A stretch of 64,000 nt of DNA from Cylicocyclus nassatus (Eukaryota; Nematoda; Chromadorea; Rhabditida; Strongylidae), in the NCBI GenBank assembly GCA_958299035.1, contig CATQJL010000326.1, positions 5,284,232 to 5,348,231 of the forward strand. The letters are read 5' to 3'. The notes beneath the pieces are model-generated. The model saw only the letters and a program-made list of their open reading frames with translations, made no database searches and was not told the DNA's origin. A program made the position numbers and the translations under genes. Positions 1-10,920 of the stretch are shown piece after piece (within the stretch, counting starts at the first letter, position 1; each line of letters starts with the position of its first letter).

Positions 1-184
1 ACATCGAAGTGAAGTTCCCCTGTGCAAATATCCATGTAGGAAGAAATTTACACAAATGAAAGCCTTCTATTTTTATGGACACCTTAGAGAACCCAAATAA
101 AAAGTTGAGATTGCAATTGGGTTTTTTGTCAGCGTCACAATTATTCAGGCAGTTTTCGGGTAACAGGAACATTTCCAACACTTC

Positions 185-480
185 TTTTGTTGATACATTT
201 GATTACATAACCACATCTACACAAAAATTTCGCAAAAATACATACGTAGTGAAAATCTCATGTGGACAGAACATAATGATGATACTATATGCAAGAAGAG
301 CAAGAAACAATTTTTTTATATAAATGATTCCAGCAGATGATTTTATTATTAACAATGTTTCAGAGCTCGAGGGTGCTAGCAGGCATGTAGAAATTCCTGT
401 TTCGTCAACGCTTCATAACTCCCTCTTTTGCGACTGGGTTGATGATTTCTGCTGGTAGTGCAATATTTCAAAATTTTTAT
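185..480 (+). repeat. Dispersed repeat, copy 1 (inverted relative to 3075-3420)
   Basis: This stretch is a diverged inverted copy of 3075-3420. Shared blocks include the region around ATGATGATACTATA (near 277), the AGATGATTTTATT block (near 335) and the AATTCCTGTTTC block (near 390). No coding frame runs through it. It looks like an old transposon-derived repeat, family unknown. Confidence 0.6.
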
Positions 481-1309
481 TCAAGAATTTCAGAATTAGG
501 TTGTCCGGAAGCTTTGTCGTCTTTTCAAACCACTATAAAACTACGCACAATAAAGACTTGAATGAGTTTCAACTTGCATTCCATGCGGCTCTTCCTTCTT
601 TTTCTTATGGATAACATTTTTGAACCGCAATCTTGTAATCCTTTTTTGGAAACTACCAAAACTCTTCACCATCATTTTAGTCTGCTTAAAGTTCGGCTAA
701 TTTTCAAACTTTCATTTCAAAGTTCGGAAAGATTTGGGTATGGCACTCGGACTATACGAGAATGATTTTAGATTTTCCTGATCTGCTCTTTTAGCTCTGA
801 AAAATGTACTTTCTTCGGAGATCTCGGTTTTTGGCAAAGTCATGAAACACGCACTGCAGCAAGAACATGAAAGATCGGAAGAAAAAGAGATCTCGGAAGA
901 ACCTAATTTTCATCAGATACAACAACACATAACCAAGTTTGAATTGCTTTGAAGAATCAGCTTCTTGGAATTTGCGGTACTCTTGCGTGGGAAACGTGAT
1001 AAAAAAAGTCGTGGTTCCCATGTAAATGATTGATACTAACTTGATAAGCATGGCCCATGTATTCTAAAATGAGCGTAATGTAGCCGGGTTTGCTCTACTT
1101 ATCAGCTACCAGCTCTCCTTGAAAATATTAGGATGACGATTTTTAAAATTCAAGGAAAATTTGGCGTTACTGCTGAGCTTCTCAAAAAGCCATTGCGATA
1201 ACATTGCAAACACAGGGTAGATTAGATAGCAAATATAGCTGTAAGAAAGAACAGAAATCTGAGTCAAATGGTACTTACAACTAGGTCGGTTTTGGATTGA
1301 TGTTCTGTG

Positions 1310-1385
1310 AGTTTTAGTGATCGATGAAAAAAGCCGATAACCTAATCTATCTACACAAAATTTTTTTAAGTAAGTGGACAGAAAC
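1310..1385 (+). repeat. Short inverted copy of the segment at 3385-3450
   Basis: The block GATGAAAAAAGCCGATAACC and the following AAAATTTTTTTAAGTAAGTGGACA region are the reverse complement, with few mismatches, of 3385-3447. The pair could be the ends of an old 2.1 kb foldback element (1310-3450) or two copies of one dispersed repeat. Confidence 0.6.
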
Positions 1386-3074
1386 AGGGTCCACGATTTG
1401 TACAGTCTGTTCCCCAGTTACTTTTCCTGTTGTTCGCCGCTCTCTAGTACGACTGCAGAAGATTTGTTTGGTAAAAACCTTTTGGAATGCTGCCAAATCA
1501 GCGCGCTGCGTTTCTCACGCAGATTAGGAATCGGAAAGAAATGCAGGATGATCTGCTGGAGAGCTTTCGTACAAATATAACAATCTTTAAATTATTTATG
1601 CTTTCTATATATCTACTGCAAATTACCTATCAAAGAAACATTATAGAAAATATAGGGCGACTTGCAGTTCAAACATTTCAGCAGCGATTTTAGACCAGAA
1701 TTTTTTAGAAAGGCCGAATTTTTTTGAAAATAAAATTCATTCCTTTAGCCTTGCACATGTATGAGAGGAATCATTCTTGAGCATTTCGTGAATTGAAGAA
1801 AGAAAAGAAAAAATTTCGTCCATTGCTTGGGCGGTAAGATGTGTAGCTAATGAAATTCAAGACGAACTTTCCCACACCGATTCTCCAGATTGCGCCAGTG
1901 CTAGGCACGGTAAGGTCCTTCACCGAAAACACTCTTAGTGCTTTAGCAAAACTGCAAAATTGGAACAGGGCCAATGAGCTCAAAACCCTCAAAAACTCAA
2001 TTTGTACCAGCACTCTAGTAAATGATCTTGTGAGGGGAAGGCAGCGTAGAGCTCAGTGATAAGAATTAGGTTGTTTAATAAGATCAAAATTTTATGTGAA
2101 ATGGAATTTTCCTCCGATTTCTACTAGCTTTCGAAAGAATTTTGGAGACGAAAACCCTGAGTCTTCAACTGTTTCCCACTATGTTTAGCCTGCTTTTGAG
2201 GAGCTATTCCACAAAATAGCAGCTTTCCTGTTTTAACATCGGTCTGGCGCTGATTTTGTAAGGCAAAAAATTATTATTTTTTGCAATTTCCCTTTCTTGG
2301 TGGAATCAGACAGTTTGGAAAAAACTCTACAAAACCAATAAGATGAGCTCTAACTATCCGCAGAATTTCTGTTCTTGTAGCTAGAAGGCAAACTACAACA
2401 GCTTAAAATACTAAAAATAACCACGATGGCACGAAATTGTACGAATTACTCACTTACTCACTTATACACAGGTGAGACAAGCAGACATTCTTGTGCAAGC
2501 CTGCTGTACTTTTTTGTTGTTACTAGAGATTAAGAAAAAGACGATTTCAGAATTTTGTAGTAGAATTTTTCAAAAGTCTTGAATTTTAAAAAAATCGCAT
2601 AACACACAATGCACCAAACACTGCAAAATCTCCAGTATATTCAGCTTTCAAACTTGTTTATCACTATCACTAGCCTTTCAAAGTAAATGAACGATCTTTG
2701 CTCCCAAATTTTGAAGATTTCATCTATCAGGGCTCGGGTGGCTGGTAGCAAGCTGGAATCGTTTTTTGGACAAAAAGCAAAGGGATTTCGTTTTTGTGGC
2801 CGAAAAGAGATAAAATTGAGAAGTATCTTTTGGTCGACGTTTCGTTTTTTGATGTTTTTTTTTTACTTTTAGGGTTTAGGGACAAAGGGGACTTTGTAAA
2901 AATTCGCGAAAGTTAAGTGAGACTTCGTTTCTTGCATTTTCTAAACGCCCTGCTGTAGATCCTATATTTATCGAAAAGAAAGAGTAACTCTCGAGAAGGG
3001 AGGAAGAGATCATTTGGTACCTCTAATGAGTACCGACTAATGCGTATGAAATTTAGTCACTGAAAAGCATATAA

Positions 3075-3450
3075 TAAAAAGCAAATTCAAAAATTGCGAA
3101 ATATTGCACTTATTTGCAAAAGGTTTGCCCTACATGCAAGTAGGACTCCACCTGGAGCTTTAGACGGTCTTGTGATCCGGTGTAATCGATTCCACCGATT
3201 CGTTGCTGAAACGAGTGGATTATAAAGCATTGGTGAAACAGGAATTTTTAAGACTTGCTTGATAACACCCGCGAAATCGGAAAAATTACTAAAAATAAAA
3301 TCATCTGCAGAAATCATTTCTGTGCAGAAGAAAAATTGTTTTTTTCTTCTTACGTATAGTATCATCATTATATACTATATCCTGTCCACTTATGCAAAAA
3401 ATTTTGGTAGATATATTAGGTCATCGGCTTTTTTCATCAGTCACTAGTTA
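3075..3450 (-). repeat. Dispersed repeat, copy 2
   Basis: Inverted relative to the copy at 185-480; its distal end also matches 1310-1385 in inverted orientation. It directly abuts the palindromic element that starts at 3448. The 93-codon minus-strand frame across it is interrupted in the other copy, so it is not treated as a gene. Confidence 0.55.
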
Positions 3451-4886
3451 AACCACTACTACTATCATTCTTTATATCGGATGCTTCTTAGAATAGTAGA
3501 CGAAGATTTTTTGTTGATTCTGTCATTCATATTACTTCATATTACCATCAATATAAACAGCTAACTATACAGAACAAACATTTCGGTACCTCTTTGACAT
3601 TTTATACCCCACTTGAGCATCTTCGACAGCCATCAATGTGTTTCGGGATCAGGGTCTTTCAGCAGCTTGGTAAGCAACTAAAAATAAAACAGAATAACTG
3701 ACATTAGGCACTGTAACACTGGGTGTGAAAAGAATAGCTCATTACAAAAGTACTGGAAAAAGGTGCTTAAAGCTCAGACTATGACTAAGGATACGGAACA
3801 CAGATAAGACTTCGAATATGATCATGAAAGTACGTAAAAAAGTTTGAATATGATCATGAATGTTTGCGTTCCATGTCCTAACTAAAAAACAATTCTACTA
3901 TATCTAACAAAAACTATGTAATGAAGAATCGTCTCCGAGCATTAGAAGAATTCTCTAAATCAATTTAAGCACTATTGATGAACGAAGAAAGTAGTGCCTT
4001 TTCGTTCGACTCTCTCCAAAATCAGATTTTCTACTTCACTCGGAATTGTTCTAGTTTCAGAGCTTCGCAAACGATCAAAACTGCACTAGCTCAAGGATGT
4101 CACTGGTTAGACAAACTTATCATTATCCTTTGACTTACGCTCAAACGAGAAATTCTTTTTCTAGCAAAGATATACTTTCAGTTGCGGAGCTATTGTATCC
4201 TGCTTCCGTTTTTACAGTCACGCGCTCTTCTTTTTGACCTCGTAATCTCCAAATATAATTGAGTACGTCATAGATTTGGAGTGTGATTTGAAATCTGTAT
4301 GAAATTCTTGCTTAAATAGTATTATTTTTGAGCACAAATCATTTCTCACAATGTGTTTCTATCTGCTTTCTTTTCGCCGAATTTGGAGTATTCACGATAT
4401 CACTTATTTATTGTGTTTCTATCAATATTGCTCTCTTAACCGTGATTGCAGGATTTTCTGAATTTTTTTCTTGTCCGAATGCATTCTAGTCTTGCATGTT
4501 GGTAGTAATTCCTACTTTCATGATCATATTCAAAGTCTTATCTGTGTTTCGTATCCTTAGTCATAATCTGAGCTTTGAGCACATTTTTCCAGTACTTTTG
4601 TAATGAGCTATTCTTTTCACACCCAGTGTTAGAGTGCCTTTAATGTCAGTTATTCTGTTTTATTTTTAGTTGCTTATCAAGCTGCTGAAAGATCCTGATC
4701 CCGAAACACATTGCTGGCTGTCGCAGATGCTCAAGTTGGGTATAAAATGTCAAAGAGGTACCGAAATGTTTGTTTTGTATAGTTAGCTGTTTATATTGAT
4801 CGTAATATGAATGACAGAATCAACAAGAAATCTATGTCTACTATTTTAAGAAGCATCCGGTAAAAAGAACGATAGTAGTGGTTTAA
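3448..4886. mobile_element. TTAA-flanked long palindromic element (piggyBac-like, non-autonomous)
   Basis: Two arms of about 370-380 bp (3452-3832 and 4515-4882) are reverse complements of each other with a few mismatches, around a 680 bp centre. The ends are ACCACTACTACTATC and GATAGTAGTGGT, so they form terminal inverted repeats. Each end is bordered by TTAA (3448-3451 and 4883-4886), the target duplication made by piggyBac-type transposases. No transposase-like frame is present, so it would depend on an enzyme supplied elsewhere. The piggyBac assignment rests on TTAA alone and is an inference. Confidence 0.75.
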
Positions 4887-4980
4887 TCTGGATCTTTCAT
4901 GACATACATATATTGCTTAGTTTTCGTTTCAAGCAAAGGAGTTTCAGTTCTGTCTCAAGTAGACATATAAAATCAAAAGC

Positions 4981-4986
4981 TTTATT
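4981..4986 (-). terminator. Poly(A) signal AATAAA of the TWK channel gene
   Basis: On the minus strand AATAAA lies about 93 nt past the stop codon of the potassium channel gene (stop 5081-5079). This is a normal distance for a short nematode 3' UTR. Confidence 0.55.
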
Positions 4987-5078
4987 TTGCACTTGCAACA
5001 TGTCCTCACGCTTTCTTATACACTTTATCATAATGAATAAACAATTAAAACTGTATCCAAGATTTGAAACAAATTCCA

Positions 5079-8000
5079 CTAATTTTTCGAGCCTTTACGC
5101 ACGGGCTGTAGGTCTTCAGCCCGTAGGTCGATTCTTCCGAGAGCTCCACCGAAAACGTCAGCCGGACTGGATGCCATCGCAGCCAACGAGCGTATCGTCA
5201 AACCATTTGCCCATTCAAGCTGTAAAATCATTTCTAATTCTGGGGAAAATTATTGTGACCAATTTCCGTCGCGTTTTTGTTATGGAAAATGTTATAGGTT
5301 TTTTCAGAGTAACTTTTAGAAGATAGCAAGTATATCAGCGCACTGCAGACGATCTAGCCACATAGAGCAAATTAAAAAATGAAAAGGCTTTGTTTACGCA
5401 AGAAAATTACAATCTTACTAATCAAATAATGTTTGTCGCAGTGGTTGAATGATATCTGTTTGCTGAAAGTGATTTGAAAGAGTTTCTTACACATCCTGAT
5501 TAGAATATTTTTCTCGACGTGCAATTACATAGACTATCGTTAATATTAGGTTGGTCCGAAAGTTCGTTCGCACCATTTTCAAAAAATCATAACCTCTTTC
5601 CTTCACAACGATTTTGCGCCTTTCAAATTTATTAGAAAGCGTAAAGCATGTGGTTTCCAATAGTCCTCTGGCGACTTTCCAGTATGTTCAGATTGCAGAG
5701 ATAAAAATGAAAGAACGAGAACTTCCGAAATTCGGAATTTCTGAGAAAAAATTCTAAAAATCTAAAAACTGCGCGATGAAATCCAGAAAAGCCATTATCC
5801 TAATTTTTCTTATATTTTATTACTAACTGAGTTAAGTTTGTGCTGATCGAGCTATTCTTTCAAAAGTTATGATTTTTTGAAATAAAATGCCGAAAAATCA
5901 ATTTAAGAATTCATAGGAAAGTGATTTTTCAATTAGTGATCAAATGTAAGAAAAATTAGGATAATGGCTTTTCTGGATTTGATCGCGCAGTTTCTAGATT
6001 TTTAGAATTTTTTCTCAAAAATTCCGAATTTCGGATGTTCTCGTTCTTTCATTTTTATCTCTGCAATCTGAACATACTGGAAAGTCGCCAGAGGACTATT
6101 GGAAACCACATGCTTTACGCTTTCTAATAAAATTTGAAAGGCGCAAAATCGTTGTGAAGGAAAGAAGTTGTGATTTTTTGAAAATGGTGCGAACGAACTT
6201 TCGGACCAACCTAATCTAAGTAAATTTGTAATGTATACCTCTTTGTTATAATAATCTTCACTTGTGCTTGTAGCGAGATCGGTAAGAGCTTTCTGAAAGA
6301 AAAATCTTTTGCAGACTCTCAATAATAAAAGAAAATCATTTTACTTACCGGTTTTTCCGACGAATGTAGAGTATTCAAATAAGAATTTATTGTTGAATCA
6401 ACTATCGCAAAATATCCTAAAAAACAGTTAAACTTTTACAGTCGAAGTTGGCAAGTATGATGCCGAACAACAGACCATGTATTCCATTCTCCAAGTATAA
6501 GTACGTCATTCGATTTACGACCTTCAGAACCGGCAAACAAAAGAAGTAGACTAGGCCGACGATTGGGTCAAACTAAAAAATAAAACATTCACGACGAGAA
6601 AGGAACGAAATATGTAGTTTCCTAATGCCAATTTTAGTTCAGTTTTGACGTCATTATGAATGAAAGTGCGGTTCATAACGTCTGGAGATAGTAAAAAAAA
6701 AAATCAAGTTCAAAGGCAAGTCCTCCATCAAAATTTTAAACTCATTAAAATTCTTTCAATATGAGTTTATGATTTTGTCGCAGATTTATAAATAACAAAA
6801 AACCATATTCATCACACGTAACAAAAAGTATATTGTCTGAGACTGACTTTTTCTTTGAAAAAATTTAGAAGGAGTTTTTCATACCTTGGTACAAGGTTTA
6901 TGTATTTCTACATTTCAAATCCTCAAGGTGAGGAATTCTGATTTCACAAACGAAGAATTCCATCAGTTTAGTTGAAATTCTATCCATATTGTTGGTTTAA
7001 AAAAACTAAAATGAACTTACCGTAACATTTATGGGCATTATATCTCCAAATCCAGCAGTTGTATAAGTTTGTACGGAAAAGTAAAAGCACTCCCACCACG
7101 ATAATCCAGCATCTGGTCCTGTTAAGCCATCATAGAAGTAGAGAAATACTGTAGTCAAGCCCAGAAATCCTGGAAACAACGACTATCTTGAGATAAATTT
7201 TTTGACTTTTGTTTTATATCATATTTTGCTTGGTTTTTATTTCGTGATGATCGCAAAAATTCTTAAAAAATGATTTTTTACATAACAGAAAACAAACGTA
7301 CCAAACATAGCCACCCATCCGTATTTCACAGGCAAAATGACGAGATCGTCGGCAAGAATTGCGGCTTTTTCTGCAGTTGACCTACAGAAAATATGTTAAG
7401 TAATTGTAAAAGCTACATTTGCTTAGACCTTACGTAAATCTATATTTTATGTAGCCATAGAATTTGGTCAGATAGACGAGGCCACATTGTCCCAAATCAC
7501 GGCTGATAACCATGGTTATAGGGCAGAATAACATTGTGTAGATCATGACGCAAGCGATTCCTGTTAGGGTTTCAGCAGCAATAGTACCTTCAACATAATT
7601 ATCAACTTCCAAATTTTTGATATAAATATCATCTCCTTACCGTAACCCACAGTTGTGTATAAATTCATCGCAAAGAAAGTTGCACTCCATGCATTCCATT
7701 TGTATTGTTCTTCGATGCGATAATATGTAGACCATTTATAAATGTTTTCAAAACTTTGAAGCTTTTTGTAATCTCCCTAAATCCCTATTCTTAAATCAAA
7801 AAAACCTATTTTTACGGGAGCACTTTAACTTACCTTCAACTCTTCTAACAGCACAGATCTGTTAGATTTCTTCTCTTCTTTATACTTCTTGGCTAAATCA
7901 ACGACAGCTGCTGTCAGATCCTTCATTCGAGTGGGGTAGATCTACAAACTATCTTTATAAAAATTTTCCTAGAATCAAGAAATGTTGCTTACCGCTTTTT

Positions 8001-8490
8001 CATTTTTTGATTCAATCGTGTAAAGGAGATATGCGCCCAGGGCAGTGTAGGCGGTAATCATAAATATCATAAAAAGATGTCGTAGCTCAATGAATTCATT
8101 GATCCTCCAGAGAATATAGTACATGTTCCATTTGTATCCTAAGATATTATGAATAAAAATACCGTGGTCAGGCTTTTATTGAATTGTTGACATATTTCAT
8201 TCTATTGCAATTTTACGCAAGTTATTTCTTTGGATAGTCACCTGGCTCCTTTCGCGGTGTACTCAAGGAAGAGAACGATTCGGCTCTTTTTATGGTGGGC
8301 TCTGCTAAAAAGAACTACTCAATACAAATAAATAACTCTTTACAATCAAAACGGACCAAAGCTACTTTAAATTCAGAAATCATGTTTACATACCTGTGTA
8401 TTTGTATTTTGTGGTGTCTCTTAGATCTAATACATCGAGTTTAGGCACTTCAGAATGATAAAAGAAATCTCCAATTGTTTCTCGGCCCAT
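5079..8490 (-). CDS. TWK-type two-pore domain potassium channel, 12 exons, 430 aa
   Basis: Background K+ channel subunit of the plasma membrane; K2P subunits act as dimers that set resting potential. Exons (minus strand): 8490-8394, 8304-8242, 8138-7993, 7941-7834, 7776-7641, 7587-7434, 7381-7302, 7169-7021, 6572-6476, 6416-6349, 6292-6239, 5219-5079. All phases agree and give 430 codons plus TAG. The first membrane segment is at about residues 75-93, and the pore-1 filter TTVGYG is at 179-184. The second and third membrane segments lie at about 190-220 and 245-273. The pore-2 filter TTAGFGD is at 298-304, and the last segment at about 315-338. Two pore loops in one chain define the family. 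The C-terminal tail (345-430) is polar and unrecognised. Reading straight through the 59-nt intron after exon 9 would instead end at TAG 6419-6417, so an alternative tail is possible. I cannot say which TWK paralogue this is. A MITE occupies the last intron. Confidence 0.93.
5546..6214. mobile_element. Palindromic MITE with TTAGGTTGGTCC ends, in the TWK channel's last intron
   Basis: The left end TTAGGTTGGTCCGAAAG and the right end, its reverse complement, are followed inward by near-perfect inverted arms of about 260 bp (5546-5810 and 5950-6214). TA at 5547-5548 and 6212-6213 fits the TA target duplication of Tc1/mariner elements. There is no transposase frame. It sits between channel exons 11 and 12 without touching either splice site. 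Confidence 0.85.
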
Positions 8491-8512
8491 AGAAAGTCTG
8501 AAAATATGCATA
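8491..8512 (-). promoter_or_regulatory. Probable spliced-leader trans-splice acceptor of the TWK gene
   Basis: On the minus strand TGCATATTTTCAG ends at 8498, seven nucleotides before the chosen ATG (8490). No upstream coding exon ends in a compatible phase nearby. An unpaired TTTTCAG right before the start codon is the usual arrangement of nematode trans-spliced genes. An untranslated upstream cis exon is the alternative. Confidence 0.5.
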
Positions 8513-10569
8513 AAAATGATTTTGGACAACTTCTCTAGCAACATGCTATGTAAGCGCAAAAGAAACCGTTAGGAAAGTAGTAATAGAGTCACAATTTATA
8601 TAGAAGTACGCTCGAGTACGATACTTCCTTCTTAAACATCAAGGTAAGGCGTGCCATGCTGGTGACATCATTTGGCTAAGGAATAAACTCATAAATCTTC
8701 TGACTACGCAATCATTGCGTACTATGTGTGGTTGAATATTTATTGATTTGATTCGTCAATCTGTTAGTTATGTGTCTTGCTGAAATTAGGTTTTGTCCTT
8801 TGTCTGAAAATATTACTCCAAAAAGCAGTTGAACACGTTAGTGTGTTAGATGAACAGCTGTAGCCAAGAGCTCGTTTGCAGAATCTCGAAGAAAATCTGC
8901 CCATTGAGTTAGTTAGTTTTTCCTTCTGTATTATACTTCTTTTGTGTTCATATAATTCAAAAATACATACTAAAAAGAAGACCGCGTTTCGATGTTGTCA
9001 CTTTTGTGAAATTCCTGTGAGAATCCAGAATCCTTTTATGTCTTCCTTTCGATCAGTACGGCTCTTTGAGCTTGAGTAATCTAAATTTCCTAATTTTCTT
9101 AAACCACTAATCTCGTCTAGCATATATAGCTTCTAGAAAGTGGGCAGTTATGCTTTTTACTAGTAAGTTTCATCGAACAGACCCGAGCTTCGGTTTTCAC
9201 ATTTCTGATTTTATTCAGGTTGTCATCTTCTAGGCATGGTGTTCAGGAAGCTTCTGAAATTCCCCGAACTTCAAACAAGAAGTTGAGCAGAAAATTTTTC
9301 ATCATTATTACCTCCCTTTTTTATATTGATTACTAACATTTGCATTGTTATTTATAATGACCCGTTTATTTTGTCGCACTTTTGTGAGTGTTCAAGTATG
9401 CATTTATGAATGAATTTTGTGCTTTTGATTGTTTGTCTTTGCATAATGATTACGTAAGTTACACTTATGGTTAAGGTTGTGATACAAACGTACATAGCGC
9501 AATGACCGTCACGTCATTTCCATGACACCTTATCGAAGTCTGATGAATATGCAAAGTTAACACTATCAAACACATCAGTAATACTGTAAACTCGCTTTGA
9601 ACGATTATATAATGAGTGATTGGAGCTACAATAAGGAGGAGCTCGAAGTCAAACAGAGTAAAATTAGATGTTATTTGGCGAGAGAGTCATGTAAATATAA
9701 AATAGCAGACAGGAATTTGGCTTATAGCCACGGAACACAAATTCCGCCGGATACAAGTTGTCCTTGAGGTCGCAGTATCGATGTTTATTTGTGTTAATTG
9801 TAGAAAATTTTACAATTAGCTTGGTAAACAGCAGGAAAGAGTTGAGATCTTGGAAGATTATCAAATCGTCCAAAGTGACCTTTTAGTACGTGCATTGTCG
9901 TGCGTTCCGGCACGGAGCTGGCACGGCATTGACACACGACTTCGGACTTACGATGGATGGAACTAAAATAATTCAAGCTTCACAAGTCTTTATCAAACCA
10001 TAGCTGTAAACTGTTCATCTGCTTAGCAGTAAGCTATGTCCACATTCGTACTTTTTGAATCACTACGCTATTCGCTAGAGGTGGTGCCAAGAAAATAAGA
10101 ATTAAGACGGACCTATTGAGCTTACAACACCTTCAAAATAATCTAAATTATTATTGCAGCTTGCATACGAACACTGGACATAAGTATGAGACCACAACAT
10201 TTTTTCAAGGAACGTACATGCATACTTTTTGTGACAGCTTTTTTCTGAATTCATGGTCGATTCACACTGGAGAAGATCAGTTGTATGAGTTCTTATCATA
10301 TCCTTTGGTAAAGCGAAGAAGTTTAGACAATGATCTTAACTACTACCATAGGTGCCCTTTGTCCTGTCCTTCCTCAAATTGAAACATCCATCTTCTACTT
10401 CTTATCTATCTCCTACAAAACACTGGTGAACCTTTCGAGAAGGTTCTTGATCAACCATGATGCGCATCTTATAAATAATGGGAATGTATTTGATTCAATT
10501 TGGAAAAGTTATAGTACTAACAGCGACGATTTTCCTATGAGTTTAGGTTTGCTTACTTTAATCTTGCAG
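8513..10569. other. Intergenic; no supported gene
   Basis: AT-rich upstream region of the channel gene. The only marked structure is a GC-rich patch near 9900-9930 carrying GCACGGAGCTGGCAC, which recurs at about 30130. Open frames here are short and lack convincing splice sites. Confidence 0.4.
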
Positions 10570-10853
10570 TGGATCCCGATCCCACAAAGGTTAAAACATA
10601 TAAATTCACGATGTCAAGGAATCTTTGTCCTCTAGCTCAAATTGCTCAGGCGATTTGCTCATTTCAAGTTTTCCATCAATTATGCGATAAAATGAATAAC
10701 TTTGTCCTTGGTCATTATGTTCAGCAGACTGCATTCAAGCTTGCACTCCGGATTACCAAGCAATGCACTGAATCAAATGTGCATTGTCCAGGTTTTGCAG
10801 CTTCATTCACCGCTTTTTGTTCCAGTACTTTACGCATGGATAATATCTCTTGA
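10570..10853 (+). CDS. Unrecognised candidate exon, 94 aa open frame
   Basis: After the acceptor TTAATCTTGCAG the frame starting GAT CCC GAT stays open for 94 codons to TGA 10851-10853, long for DNA this AT-rich. It contains six cysteines, but no domain is recognised and no partner exon was found. Two other plus-strand frames are also open across part of this stretch (10330-10635 and 10702-10920), which weakens the case. It may be an exon, a decayed gene or chance. Confidence 0.22.
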
Positions 10854-10920
10854 CTCTCTTATTTTCTCCCGACACAGCATGTGCACTTCACACTCGTTTG
10901 ATAAATTTTGTAGAAATTAG

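Noticed and set aside
496..904. TTAGGTTGTCCGGAAG ... CGGAAGAACCTAA as a possible MITE
   Set aside because: Only the outer bases pair and the interior shows no inverted arms.
5550..6322. 106-codon minus-strand frame partly inside the MITE
   Set aside because: Only the first part (6292-6239) is a channel exon; the rest is palindromic element sequence.
6420..6572. Ending the channel at TAG 6419-6417 as the main model
   Set aside because: Three further exons (6416, 6292, 5219) follow in phase with good splice sites and a poly(A) signal, so the longer tail is preferred; the short form is kept as a possible isoform.
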